Assembly: GCA_004322215.1 (NCBI GenBank)
Contig: SCSM01000039.1
Coordinates: 1-64,000, forward strand
Length of the DNA stretch: 64,000 nt
Source: Bacteroidota bacterium
GTDB taxonomy: Bacteria > Bacteroidota > Ignavibacteria > Kapaibacteriales > UBA2268
Reading direction: 5' to 3'
The notes beneath the pieces are model-generated. The model did not search any database and was not told where the DNA came from. It was given only the letters and a program-made list of their open reading frames with translations. A program made the position numbers and the translations under genes. This document shows, piece after piece, positions 18,911 through 27,430 of this stretch. Numbering within the stretch: position 1 is the first letter of the stretch; the number at the start of each line of letters is the position of its first letter.

Positions 18911-19267
18911 GTGGAAGAATACGAAATTAATTTTGTAGAACTTGAAAGCGGAAATGTCCCTTTCAATAAATTTCTTGATTCTTTGTCGAAGAAAGAAAAA
19001 GCTTATGTTATGGCTTTTATTGAGGAATATCGTTTAATGAAATCAAATAAACAGGAATTACCTCATACAATGTCAAAGCATTTGCGGGATGGGATATTTG
19101 AATTAAGAATAAAATTTGAAAATCGAATTACTCGATTATTATATTTTTATTTTATTGGAAAGAAAATTATATTTACACACGGTTTTATAAAAAAAACTGA
19201 AAAAACTCCAAATGAGGAGATAGAAAAAGCTAAGAAATACAGAAAAATATATTTGCAGGATAAATAA
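18911..19267 (+). CDS. RelE/HigB-type toxin (phage Gp49-like family)
   Basis: This 118-residue protein uses a GTG start at 18911. It shows the Gp49-like pattern: 'PFNKFLDSLSKKEKAYVMAFIEEY', then 'SKHLRDGIFELRIKFENRITRLLYFYFIGKKIIFTHGFIKKTEKTP' and a terminal 'IEKAKKYR'. This family consists of ribosome-dependent mRNA interferases paired with a HigA-like antitoxin. It sits one base before the next small gene, the usual toxin-first higBA order. Whether it is active is not visible. Confidence 0.85.
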   Translation: MEEYEINFVELESGNVPFNKFLDSLSKKEKAYVMAFIEEYRLMKSNKQELPHTMSKHLRDGIFELRIKFENRITRLLYFYFIGKKIIFTHGFIKKTEKTPNEEIEKAKKYRKIYLQDK

Positions 19268-19268
19268 A

Positions 19269-19478
19269 ATGGATAAGAAAAATCATTATAAAGCATATCT
19301 TGAAGAACAGTTAAAAGATTCCGAATTTGCAGCGCATTATGCTCTTTCAAGAGAAAAGATAAAACTTGAAATATTTTTAGAGAAACTCAAAGAACAAATT
19401 AACCAGGATGCCGGTAAACCGGTATTAATCAGGAATCTTAATAAAATAACAAAGTATGTTAAGCAAATTGCCTTATAA
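19269..19478 (+). CDS. HigA-like antitoxin lacking the helix-turn-helix core
   Basis: The 69-residue product begins like HigA/XRE antitoxins paired with Gp49 toxins ('YLEEQLKDSEFAAHYALSREKIKLEIFLEKLKEQIN'). It ends like them ('GKPVLIRNLNKITKYVKQIAL', compare the usual 'sGK..psl.tL.kia.al'). The intervening helices of about 25-30 residues that form the DNA-binding HTH are missing; family members are usually about 90-100 residues. The reading frame is intact, so this looks like an in-frame internal deletion rather than a frameshift. It may still neutralise the toxin but should not bind an operator in the normal way. Confidence 0.6.
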   Translation: MDKKNHYKAYLEEQLKDSEFAAHYALSREKIKLEIFLEKLKEQINQDAGKPVLIRNLNKITKYVKQIAL

Positions 19479-19516
19479 AATTTCATCATTTTATCTAATC
19501 TAAATTAATACTAAAG

Positions 19517-19621
19517 TTAATTACTTTTTTTATTTATATCTTTTCTGTGTGTTATATCGATTACAACAATTTCTTTTTTGAAGCTCATATTTGCAATTAA
19601 AAAAACCTTATTAAAAACCAT
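19517..19621 (-). pseudogene. C-terminal remnant of a RelE/ParE-like toxin gene
   Basis: On the minus strand a short open frame reads '...KVFLIANMSFKKEIVVIDITHRKDINKKSN' and then stops at 19517-19519. The 'VVIDITHRKDIY/N' ending is typical of RelE-superfamily toxins ('V..D.GHR.DIY'). The N-terminal two-thirds is absent. The frame runs directly into the end of the transposase-bearing unit at 19604, and no matching 5' piece is seen on the far side of that unit. It is best read as a gene truncated by insertion and deletion. Confidence 0.5.
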
Positions 19622-20181
19622 TAAACCTTAATAGAAAAAATGTTCCACCCCATCCAACCTTATTCCTTTATATTTATTGTATCGATTTTTGATATAATTT
19701 CATAAAAGATTCATATTCTTCTGCAAAAGTAACTTTTCTGTGATGCTTCGCTTGATTGAGTATATATCTACAAACCCGATTAACATTTGACTTTGATACT
19801 GAAAAGGCAGATGCTGTTTCTTGCCATTCAAACCATCCTTCACTTAGTTTATTATCATTAATGAATCTTTCGGAACTTACCGCAACAATTGTAGCTAATT
19901 CTTCATCTGATAATTTAGGAGAACGTGAAACAAGAAAATGAATATGTTCCGGATTAGCATAAATAGCATACAATTTTGAATCATTATTGTTAACTATACC
20001 GGTAATATATTTTTCTATTCTTACCCTATTTTTTTCAGGAATAATAGGTAAGCGATGCAAAGTAGTAAATATAAAATGTGTAAATAAGTTATAATATTCG
20101 ATTTTCATTTTTTATATAAGGTAATAAGGTTGAAAACCATTTATTCTATTTCTATTAAGGTTAAAAAAGGATAATAAGGTA
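19604..20181. mobile_element. RAYT/IS200-like unit bounded by mirrored triple repeats
   Basis: The transposase gene is bracketed by three copies of AACCTTA(A/T)T on the left (starting 19604, 19624, 19656). On the right are three inverted copies, A(A/T)TAAGGT(T/A) (ending 20131, 20162, 20181). The spacings mirror each other: 20 and 32 bp on the left, 31 and 19 bp on the right. Such arrays of short inverted subrepeats are unlike simple IS ends and resemble REP-type recognition sites of RAYT transposases. The left boundary abuts a toxin-gene remnant. Confidence 0.65.
19674..20108 (-). CDS. REP-associated tyrosine transposase / IS200-like Y1 transposase
   Basis: This 144-residue protein has the Y1-transposase hallmarks: 'MKIEYYNLFTHFIFTTLHRLPII' N-terminal strand, metal-binding HUH motif in 'ANPEHIHFLVSRS', and 'RVCRYILNQAKHHRKVTF', where the Tyr of 'CRYILNQ' fits the catalytic nucleophile. 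'FEWQETASAFSVSKSNVNRV' is the typical segment before it. These enzymes nick and join single-stranded DNA at hairpins or REP sequences. The gene is complete and lies inside mirrored short repeats, so the element may be functional. Confidence 0.88.
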   Translation of the reverse strand: MKIEYYNLFTHFIFTTLHRLPIIPEKNRVRIEKYITGIVNNNDSKLYAIYANPEHIHFLVSRSPKLSDEELATIVAVSSERFINDNKLSEGWFEWQETASAFSVSKSNVNRVCRYILNQAKHHRKVTFAEEYESFMKLYQKSIQ

Positions 20182-20214
20182 TTTTTTTATTATCTGATTA
20201 CTAATATTTATTTC

Positions 20215-20868
20215 TTATTTATTACTCTCAATCTTTGGTTTCAAATTCTTTACTATATTCATCAGTGTTTTCACTGCATTTTTCAATTCTTCGATTGTTC
20301 CGTTATTTTCAATAACGAAATCGGCGAGCTGTTTCTTTTCCTGTTGAGAGATTTGCTGCTTCATTCTAAGTAAAACATCTTCTCTGGACATTCCGGTTCT
20401 CAGGATTACTCTTTGAATAGCATTTTCATCTGTTGAATCAACTACAATGACAAAATCGAATCCTTCCTCGAGTTCTGCTTCGTATATTAATGCACTCTCG
20501 ATGAATAAAATCGGCACTCCTTTTTCTTCATATTTCTTGACTTCTTCAATCATAAAATCAATTACAGGAGGATGTACAATAGAATTGAGCAAAGCGAGAT
20601 TTTTTTTATGTTCACCTGTCTTGCTAAAAACCAAATCAGAAATATATTGTGAATTGAGAGAACCGTCTGAATTGTAGGATTCAGAGCCGAAAGCACGTAA
20701 AATTTTGTTTTTGACTGAATAATCTGAAACCATCAACTCTTTTGCTTTCTCATCCGTTGAAATTACTTTATAACCTAATTCAGAGATGAATTGGGAGACT
20801 GTTGTTTTGCCGCAGCCAATACCTCCTGTAATGCCAATTACTAATGTACCTACTGTAGTTTCATTCAT
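20215..20868 (-). CDS. coaE: Dephospho-CoA kinase
   Basis: The 217-residue product has the P-loop 'VIGITGGIGCGKTTVSQFISELGYKVISTDEKAKELM', then 'SIVHPPV' and 'PILFIESALIYEAELEEGFDFVIVVDS', and the lid 'QRVILRTGMSREDVLLRMKQQISQQEKKQLADFVIENNG'. All are diagnostic of CoaE, which phosphorylates the 3'-OH of dephospho-CoA in the last step of CoA synthesis. Length fits the family. It is a single gene. Confidence 0.96.
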   Translation of the reverse strand: MNETTVGTLVIGITGGIGCGKTTVSQFISELGYKVISTDEKAKELMVSDYSVKNKILRAFGSESYNSDGSLNSQYISDLVFSKTGEHKKNLALLNSIVHPPVIDFMIEEVKKYEEKGVPILFIESALIYEAELEEGFDFVIVVDSTDENAIQRVILRTGMSREDVLLRMKQQISQQEKKQLADFVIENNGTIEELKNAVKTLMNIVKNLKPKIESNK

Positions 20869-21125
20869 AATAATGATTTACGTTTGAAAATAATAAATTC
20901 AATTAATTTCTAATCTAATATATATATCAAAAATAAGTAATAATGTTAATTACCCAATTTTTTAATAATTACTTGTTTATAAAATTATTTATAATTAAAT
21001 TAGTCGATACTAATTATTTATTTAGTTTTATATAACATTTATAATTGGTATGTGGGTATTCAATTTACGATTTATTAATTGATATAGAAGTAATACAAAA
21101 TTTGACAATTTAAGGAGAAATAAAA

Positions 21126-21971
21126 ATGGAACAGCAACATAAACAAATTCGCGAACAGCAAAAAGAGTCGTGGAACAAATTTTCTTCCGGTTGGAAGAAA
21201 TGGGATGACCTTGCAATGGAATTTATGAAGCCTGTAGGCGATGAAATCATTCGATTGCTAGAGCCTAAAAATGGAAATATGGTTTTGGATGTAGCATCAG
21301 GGACAGGAGAGCCCGGTTTGACAATTGCATCAATGTTAACTGAAGGAAAAGTTATTATCTCAGACCTTGCCGAAGACATGCTCGAAATAGCCCGTGAAAA
21401 TGCTGTTAAAAGAGGTTTAAAAAATATCGAAACTCATTCCTGTGATGTATGCGAACTCCCTTTTCCCGATAACACATTTGATGCAATTAGTTGTCGTTTT
21501 GGTTTTATGTTTTTCCCTGACATGGAGATTGCAGCAAAAGAAATGTTACGTGTACTGAAACCAGGAAAAAGAATTACAACTTCGGTTTGGAACGTCCCGG
21601 AAAAGAATTTCTGGATTACAGCGACCATGGATACAATCAATAATAACATGGAATTACCGGCACCACCGCCGGATTCTCCTGGAATATTCCGTTGTGCTAA
21701 GGAAGGTTTGTTACCTGATTTATTAAAACAGGCAGGATTAAAAAATGTCTCACAGAAAGAAATCCCCGGGAAACTGAACTGTAAAACTACTGATGTCTAT
21801 TGGAATTTTATAACAGAAGTTGCAGCTCCTGTTGTTGCTGCTCTTGGCAAAGCTGATGAAGCAACCTTAGGGAAAATAAAAAAGGAACTATTCGATGCTG
21901 TAAATAAAAGATATCCGGATGGAGATGTTGTAATAGATTCGAGTGCACTCGTAATATACGGCGAGAAATAA
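21126..21971 (+). CDS. SAM-dependent class I methyltransferase (UbiE/Methyltransf_11 type)
   Basis: This 281-residue cytoplasmic protein has SAM motif I 'MVLDVASGTGEPGLTIAS', the acidic end of beta-2 ('VIISDLAEDMLEIA'), and 'CDVCELPFPDNTFDAISCRFGFMFFPDMEIAAKEMLRVLKPGKRITTSVW', which is typical of ubiquinone/menaquinone-type or small-molecule methyltransferases. The substrate cannot be assigned. 'AAGGAG' just before the ATG supports the start. It is convergent with the ABC transporter genes. Confidence 0.85.
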   Translation: MEQQHKQIREQQKESWNKFSSGWKKWDDLAMEFMKPVGDEIIRLLEPKNGNMVLDVASGTGEPGLTIASMLTEGKVIISDLAEDMLEIARENAVKRGLKNIETHSCDVCELPFPDNTFDAISCRFGFMFFPDMEIAAKEMLRVLKPGKRITTSVWNVPEKNFWITATMDTINNNMELPAPPPDSPGIFRCAKEGLLPDLLKQAGLKNVSQKEIPGKLNCKTTDVYWNFITEVAAPVVAALGKADEATLGKIKKELFDAVNKRYPDGDVVIDSSALVIYGEK

Positions 21972-22077
21972 ATTAACACATTATACCCGGGAACAAACTA
22001 AGAATTCATAAGTACTTGGTTAAATAATTTGGTGTGATTAGAAAGAATTATATATTAATAATACTTTTCTATAATAA

Positions 22078-24159
22078 TTATAATCTTTTCAACACATCAG
22101 CCGGTGCCTGCTTCGATGCTTTGATTGCATGGTAACTTACTGTTGCGATTAATAACAAAATTGAAATTAAATTTGGAATTACATATTCGATAAAACCAAA
22201 ATCGCCAATTTTATAGGAAAAACGCTGTACCCAAACGGATGCAATAAATGTAACTGAAATATTGGCGGTAACGATTGCCGCTAAGTTAATTAACAAAAAT
22301 TCCCTTATTATAAAAAAATAAATATTATAAGATGATGCGCCAAAGCTTTTCCTGATTGCAATCTCAGTTTTTCTTTGTTCTGCAATAAAACTTGAAATGC
22401 AAAAAAATCCAAGCAATGTAATAAATGTAGTAGTTATGGTAAAGTATTTGAAAATTTCTGACATAATTGTTTCTGAACGAAACTCCCTCATCATATCGGA
22501 ATCTGTAAATGTATATTCAAATGGAATATCCTTTTCGTATTTATTATATATATATCCGATGGATCTGATATTATCGGCTATATATTTTGGTTTAATACTA
22601 ATTGATATAAATTCCGGCTTTAAATGCAATGCTAAATCTTTCTTATCAATTATATTTTGATTTACCATCAATTTTGTTTCCAATATGTTAGTTTGAAGCG
22701 ATAATTCCTTTTTAAAAAAATTGAACTTATTTTTAATATTATTACTGAGAGGAATATGTATTGTATATGTTTCATCATAACCGACTTTTGTATTTCGGAG
22801 GTAATCTAATTGTCTATCAACTTTGAATGAGAAAATAATTAGCGTTACTGATAAAGTAAATTGAATAAACGAAATTACCCATCGAAAAACTTTGCCTTTA
22901 GAGCCAGATTTAATAATACTTGAAAAAATACGGGCAGGATTGACCGAAGAAAAGTAAAATGCAGGATAGCTTCCGGATACCAAACCAATAATAAAAGTTA
23001 TGAGAAAGCATTTTAATAACAAATTATTTTTCCAAAAAACTATTTTGATATCAGCAGAAGTTATATGATTGAACTTTGGAATTAAAACAATAACAAGAAT
23101 CAGTGCAAACGCTAAAGATAAAAACGATAATACCTGGCTCTCGATTAAATATTGAATAATAATATTCTTCCTTTCTGCACCAAATGTTTTCCTGATAGAA
23201 ATATCTTTCGATTTGTTCGCAAATTGGCTGATTGAAATATTAAAATAATTAAAACTCGCTATTAAAATTAAGAAGAAAGCAATTGCAGCAAATATGTAGA
23301 TGAACTGAATATCACCGCTGATACCTGCTTCAGCTCTTATATCCGAATAACTATGATGGCGGGGTATCCTGTCAACAAGATAGGTCCCTCTGAAACCCGG
23401 ACTATTGTCATACATAATCATATTAATATTTCTTATAATCTTAGCAGTATTAGTTTTTCTTTTTACAAAAAAATATGTGTTAACTATTTCGTCAGTCCAG
23501 TTGTTTGCAATGGTTCTGTCTTTAATTAATGAAATTGGTGCAATGGCATCGAATTGAAGTTTGTTATATGATGATATGTTCTTTATTACAGCAATAACCT
23601 TCAGATTATACCTATTATCTATCTTCAATATTTTACCTAAGGGATTTTCACCGTTAAAATATTTATCTGCTGTTGCTTTATTTATAATTATAACATTTGA
23701 ATCTTTTGAAAAATCGGATATGTTGCCACGGATTAGAGGAAATTTATAAAATTTGAATAAATCTATGTCTGCATAAGCAAACCTTTTTTCAAAACTTATA
23801 ATCTTGTCTGATGATACAACTTTGTCAGCAAAATAACCAAATCGTGCTATCGAAACAATAGATGGAGTCATTCTTTTTATGGCGGGAGCCAAAGGAAACG
23901 GTGTTTCGGGAAAGAGCCGGTAATGATAGACTTTATTTGAATCAAGCCATACTTCACTTGCTTCATGTTCTAAACTGCTAATCCTAAATAATAACAAGGA
24001 ATCGTTTTTTAAGCCGAATGATTTTTCTTCAAAATCAATCCACAGCATTATCATAATCCATGAGAAAATACCGAGTGTAAATCCAACTATAATAATTATT
24101 GAATAAAATTTCTCATTAAGAATTTCTTTCAGGATTGTTTTAAGATAATGCTTGAACAT
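22078..24159 (-). CDS. ABC transporter permease, FtsX/MacB type with two FtsX domains
   Basis: This 693-residue membrane protein has an N-terminal helix (about 20-40) followed by a MacB-like periplasmic domain. The first FtsX domain carries 'NKSKDISIRKTFGAERKNIIIQYL'. A second periplasmic stretch leads into a second FtsX domain with 'EQRKTEIAIRKSFGASSYNIYFFII' and the terminal 'IKASKQAPADVLKRL'. This is the Bacteroidota-style two-domain permease used for exporting or extracting substrates rather than importing them. It follows its ATPase gene by 14 bp. The export substrate is unknown. Confidence 0.88.
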   Translation of the reverse strand: MFKHYLKTILKEILNEKFYSIIIIVGFTLGIFSWIMIMLWIDFEEKSFGLKNDSLLLFRISSLEHEASEVWLDSNKVYHYRLFPETPFPLAPAIKRMTPSIVSIARFGYFADKVVSSDKIISFEKRFAYADIDLFKFYKFPLIRGNISDFSKDSNVIIINKATADKYFNGENPLGKILKIDNRYNLKVIAVIKNISSYNKLQFDAIAPISLIKDRTIANNWTDEIVNTYFFVKRKTNTAKIIRNINMIMYDNSPGFRGTYLVDRIPRHHSYSDIRAEAGISGDIQFIYIFAAIAFFLILIASFNYFNISISQFANKSKDISIRKTFGAERKNIIIQYLIESQVLSFLSLAFALILVIVLIPKFNHITSADIKIVFWKNNLLLKCFLITFIIGLVSGSYPAFYFSSVNPARIFSSIIKSGSKGKVFRWVISFIQFTLSVTLIIFSFKVDRQLDYLRNTKVGYDETYTIHIPLSNNIKNKFNFFKKELSLQTNILETKLMVNQNIIDKKDLALHLKPEFISISIKPKYIADNIRSIGYIYNKYEKDIPFEYTFTDSDMMREFRSETIMSEIFKYFTITTTFITLLGFFCISSFIAEQRKTEIAIRKSFGASSYNIYFFIIREFLLINLAAIVTANISVTFIASVWVQRFSYKIGDFGFIEYVIPNLISILLLIATVSYHAIKASKQAPADVLKRL

Positions 24160-24173
24160 ATTTTTTTAATTAA

Positions 24174-24848
24174 CTAATGTACAATACTTCCATCTAAAAT
24201 ATTAATGACATTCCTGCAATATTTTGAACATTCGGGGTCATGAGTAACAAGAACAATAGTTCTCCCTTCGCCGTTGAACTTAGATAACAACTCCATAATA
24301 TTTTTTGAATTTTTATTATCTAAATTACCTGTAGGTTCATCAGCAAGAATCAATTGCGGTTCAAAAATTATTGCCCGTGAAAGCGATACTCTTTGCTGTT
24401 CTCCTCCCGATATTTGATATGGATATCTTTTTGCCAGGTTTTCAATATTCATATATTTGAGAATATTTATTACTTTCTTCTTTCTTTCTCTTGAAATAAC
24501 TTTTAGGTACATCAATGGTAATTCAATATTTTCATATACATTCAAGCTTTCAATCAAATTAAAATTCTGGAATATAAATCCGATTTTACCCTTTCTCAAT
24601 TTTGAACGCAATCCTTCATTTTGCTTTGAAACATCATTGCCGAGAAAATAATATTCACCGCTTGTAGGTGAGTCGAGTAAACCCAGTATATTCAGCAGAG
24701 TTGATTTCCCGCAACCCGAAGGACCCATAATTGCAGTGAAGTCTCCCTTTTCAATATTTAAGCTGATATTATTTAATGCAGAGGTTTTAATGCTGAGAGA
24801 TTGATAAATCTTCCTGAGATTCTTCGTAGAAATAATATTTTCACTCAT
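24174..24848 (-). CDS. ABC transporter ATP-binding protein (LolD/MacB family)
   Basis: This 224-residue protein has Walker A 'IMGPSGCGKSTLLNILG', the LolD/MacB-type Q-loop ('GKIGFIFQNFNLIESLNVYENIELPL'), the signature 'ISGGEQQRVSLSRAI', Walker B 'LILADEPTGNLD' and the H-loop 'IVLVTHDPECSKYC'. It drives the FtsX-type permease encoded just downstream, forming a lipoprotein-release, efflux or peptide-export type ABC complex at the inner membrane. Confidence 0.93.
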   Translation of the reverse strand: MSENIISTKNLRKIYQSLSIKTSALNNISLNIEKGDFTAIMGPSGCGKSTLLNILGLLDSPTSGEYYFLGNDVSKQNEGLRSKLRKGKIGFIFQNFNLIESLNVYENIELPLMYLKVISRERKKKVINILKYMNIENLAKRYPYQISGGEQQRVSLSRAIIFEPQLILADEPTGNLDNKNSKNIMELLSKFNGEGRTIVLVTHDPECSKYCRNVINILDGSIVH

Positions 24849-25036
24849 ATTGATAAAATAAATTAGTAAAATATCAGAATAAAATAATAAGTTATGCTAA
24901 TGAACGAAGAATATAATTGATAATTTTAAATGGGTTTGTTTCTTCTGGTTTATTGCAAAACATTCAAATAAATTTGTGAATACTGCGATAAATTCATAAA
25001 TTTGTAATCCTTTAAAATTAGATATTTTAAAAAAAG

Positions 25037-25108
25037 GGCCCCATAGACTAATGGTTAGGTCACCAGCCTTTCACGCTGGCAGTAGCGGTTCGAATCCGCT
25101 TGGGGTCA
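25037..25108 (+). tRNA. tRNA-Glu (anticodon TTC)
   Basis: The acceptor arm GGCCCCA (25037-25043) pairs with TGGGGTC (25101-25107), with one G-U pair, followed by discriminator A. The anticodon stem CCAGC/GCTGG encloses the loop CTTTCAC, giving anticodon TTC. The T-arm is GCGGTTCGAATCCGC. No CCA is encoded, so it must be added after transcription. Confidence 0.95.
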
Positions 25109-25110
25109 CA

Positions 25111-25139
25111 AAAAAGCCGCAATCAATATGCGGCTTTTT
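25111..25139. terminator. Bidirectional terminator after tRNA-Glu
   Basis: AAAAAGCCGCA and TGCGGCTTTTT form a perfect 11-bp stem around a 7-base loop, with A-run and T-run on the two sides. It lies between the plus-strand tRNA and the minus-strand gene ending at 25144, so it can stop transcription from both directions. Confidence 0.9.
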
Positions 25140-25143
25140 AATT

Positions 25144-25653
25144 TTAAGGATAAAATCTTATACCTACTCCGGCATCAACTCCTGTTCCGAAATCAGGTAC
25201 TATGCCTATTAACACACCGAACTCAAGGAAAATTTCCAATGGAGCTCTTTTGGGTATAATGTTCAAACCGAATATGCCTCTGACGCCGATTCCCACATCC
25301 CCCTTTTCGCGAAAATAAAATCTTTCGTGGTCATCTTTATACCACCAGTATCTTCGTCCTTCCCCGATTCCGACAACAGCACCGGGACCTGCGTATAGTT
25401 TGACGACCTGCGAATGAAACGCATCGAAATGCCAGAGGTAATCGCCGTTGAATCTTATGCTGCCGAAATATGAACTACCTACATCAACAACAAAAGCATT
25501 TTCGCGGCTTGTCCAGAATTTAAGCGTGGCTCCAGTCGGGTCACCGAACATTATGCCAAAGCCGAATGTCCTACCCATTGGTCCCTGGGAATAGGTAATT
25601 TGAATTGAAAAAATTAATATTAAAATGGTTAATGGTATGTATTTTTTCTTCAT
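25144..25653 (-). CDS. Small secreted or outer-membrane beta-barrel-like protein, unknown function
   Basis: The start is placed at 25653, not 25704, because AGGAAAAAG lies upstream and the protein then begins with a clean signal peptide (MKKKYIPLTILILIFSIQITYSQ). The mature part of about 147 residues is rich in alternating aromatic and Gly strands ('RTFGFGIMFGDPTGATLKFW', 'FVVDVGSSYFGSIRFNGDYLWHF', 'KLYAGPGAVVGIGEG', 'FLEFGVLIGIVPDFGTGVDAGVGIRFYP'), ending in an aromatic-Pro pair as in small outer-membrane barrels. No enzyme motif is present. Confidence 0.7.
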   Translation of the reverse strand: MKKKYIPLTILILIFSIQITYSQGPMGRTFGFGIMFGDPTGATLKFWTSRENAFVVDVGSSYFGSIRFNGDYLWHFDAFHSQVVKLYAGPGAVVGIGEGRRYWWYKDDHERFYFREKGDVGIGVRGIFGLNIIPKRAPLEIFLEFGVLIGIVPDFGTGVDAGVGIRFYP

Positions 25654-25878
25654 TCTTTTTCCTAATAATGATTTTATGATTAAAGGTATTTTGACGATTG
25701 CCAAGACGGGTTATTGAATTCTACTTAAAAAATAATTAATTCTAACTTTTTTTATGAATGATTGCTTTATTAATTTGCTAATAAGATTTAATGAAACTAA
25801 TAATTACATTCTGATTTAATAATATATTTATCAACTTGAATTTCTTTTTATTATGTAAATCAATTGGGTATTTATTTT

Positions 25879-26499
25879 ATGAAATTAAAAACCATTTTTT
25901 CCCTGCTATTAATTTTTATATTAAACGGATGCGGCGATTCTTCAACTGATGAAACTAATTCTAAAAAAGAAATATGGCCTCTTGCAGTTGGCAATTCATG
26001 GACTTATTATGTTTATAGTTATCACCGCTACAATGAAGATACTGTCAAACCTTATGATACAATTACATATTATGTAAGTGGAAAAAAAACATTAAATGGA
26101 GAAGATTGGTTTTATTTTTCTGCTGTTGGAAGAAGTATTCATAATTTAATGATAAACAGAAATGATGGGTTTTGGGGAATAAATTTTAAAGACTCGAATA
26201 ATATTAATATTGACTCCGCTGTGTTATTATACAGATATCCTACTTATTTAAACGAGACATATCCTACTGACACAAACGGGTTGAAAACAATTAGTTTGAA
26301 CACTTTAGTAACCTCATCAGCAGGTGATTTTAATTGCATTTTTTTCATTGGTATTAAAAGTAATGAAAAATTATTTTTATCTCCGGGATTTGGTCTAATA
26401 AAAAACGAACTAATTACAAATATTAATACAAATGTAAATCCACCTGATACAAACTGGATTAGAATGCTTTTAGGAAGCTATATAATTAATAAGAAATAA
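25879..26499 (+). CDS. Lipoprotein of unknown function
   Basis: The ATG at 25879 is preferred over an in-frame TTG at 25864. It gives a lipoprotein signal (MKLKTIFSLLLIFILNGC) with acylated Cys in the lipobox 'ILNGC'. The mature protein is about 190 residues, begins 'GDSSTDETNSKKEIWPLAVGNSWTYYVYSY' in nature, and is typical of uncharacterised Bacteroidota and related lipoproteins that carry a 'P..VGN.W.Y' opening. No catalytic motif was seen. Confidence 0.65.
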   Translation: MKLKTIFSLLLIFILNGCGDSSTDETNSKKEIWPLAVGNSWTYYVYSYHRYNEDTVKPYDTITYYVSGKKTLNGEDWFYFSAVGRSIHNLMINRNDGFWGINFKDSNNINIDSAVLLYRYPTYLNETYPTDTNGLKTISLNTLVTSSAGDFNCIFFIGIKSNEKLFLSPGFGLIKNELITNINTNVNPPDTNWIRMLLGSYIINKK

Positions 26500-26517
26500 A
26501 ATTGTATAAAAAAAGAT

Positions 26518-27195
26518 TTACAATTCAATTGATTCACCAAAATTCATTACTTTACATTCCTTCTCATTTTTTGCAAGCTTTGCTTTGAATTGTTCAGGGT
26601 CAACCTGGATTACGGGGAATGTATTATAATGCATCGGTATTGTTAATGCCGGATTGACAAACTCAACTGCTCTTAATGCATCATCAATTCCCATCGTAAA
26701 GTTATCGCCGATTGGCACAAGGAAAGCATCAATCTTGTCAATTTCGCCAATTAATTTCATATCGAGGAATAAGCCGGTGTCGCCAGCGTGATAGACTATC
26801 TTACCACCCATTTTAATAACTACACCCGCAGGTTCGCCCATGTATCTGCCTTCCGGAGAGCCTGAACCATGATGTGCAATGGTGAATTTAAGCCGGCCGA
26901 AAGGGAAATTCCATCCACCGCCAATGTGCATATTGTGTGTTATGCAACCCTGTTCTGCAGCATAGTTGGCAAGCTCGTTAACAGCAATAACCAATCCTTC
27001 ATTTTGCTTTGCTATCGTTAGTCCGTCTCCAAGATGGTCGCCGTGGGCATGAGTTAAAACAACAAATTTGGCTTTGATATCCGATGGTTTAACAGGACTG
27101 TTTGGATTCCCGGTGATGAACGGGTCTATTACTATCTGATGGGTGCCGTCATCTAATAAAAATGATGAATGACTAAGATATGTAAGTTTTAACAT
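26518..27195 (-). CDS. UPF0173-type metal-dependent hydrolase (metallo-beta-lactamase fold)
   Basis: This 225-residue protein has the metal-binding motif 'VLTHAHGDHLGD' (H49, H51, D53, H54), later His ligands in 'FTIAHHGSG' and 'YHAGDTGLFLDM', and 'PMHYNTFPVIQVDPEQF' near the end. This matches the UPF0173/YtkL family of metallo-hydrolases end to end. The physiological substrate is not known. The ATG is preceded by a GAGG-type ribosome-binding site. It is convergent with the lipoprotein gene, 18 bp away. Confidence 0.9.
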   Translation of the reverse strand: MLKLTYLSHSSFLLDDGTHQIVIDPFITGNPNSPVKPSDIKAKFVVLTHAHGDHLGDGLTIAKQNEGLVIAVNELANYAAEQGCITHNMHIGGGWNFPFGRLKFTIAHHGSGSPEGRYMGEPAGVVIKMGGKIVYHAGDTGLFLDMKLIGEIDKIDAFLVPIGDNFTMGIDDALRAVEFVNPALTIPMHYNTFPVIQVDPEQFKAKLAKNEKECKVMNFGESIEL

Positions 27196-27430
27196 ATTAA
27201 CCTCGTATTACTTATTAATCATGCTAAATTAAATTTGAAAATACTCTTTTAATAATTTATAAATTCAATTTCAAATTTTCAATAAATTTTACAATTATTG
27301 ATTTATAATTTATTATACATAATATTTCTTTCGATTTTTTTTGTTACATCGAAAATTCAATAAAAAATGAAATTGCAAATAGAAATTCAATAAAAATACA
27401 TATTATAAAATAAGTTAAATGAATAATAAA

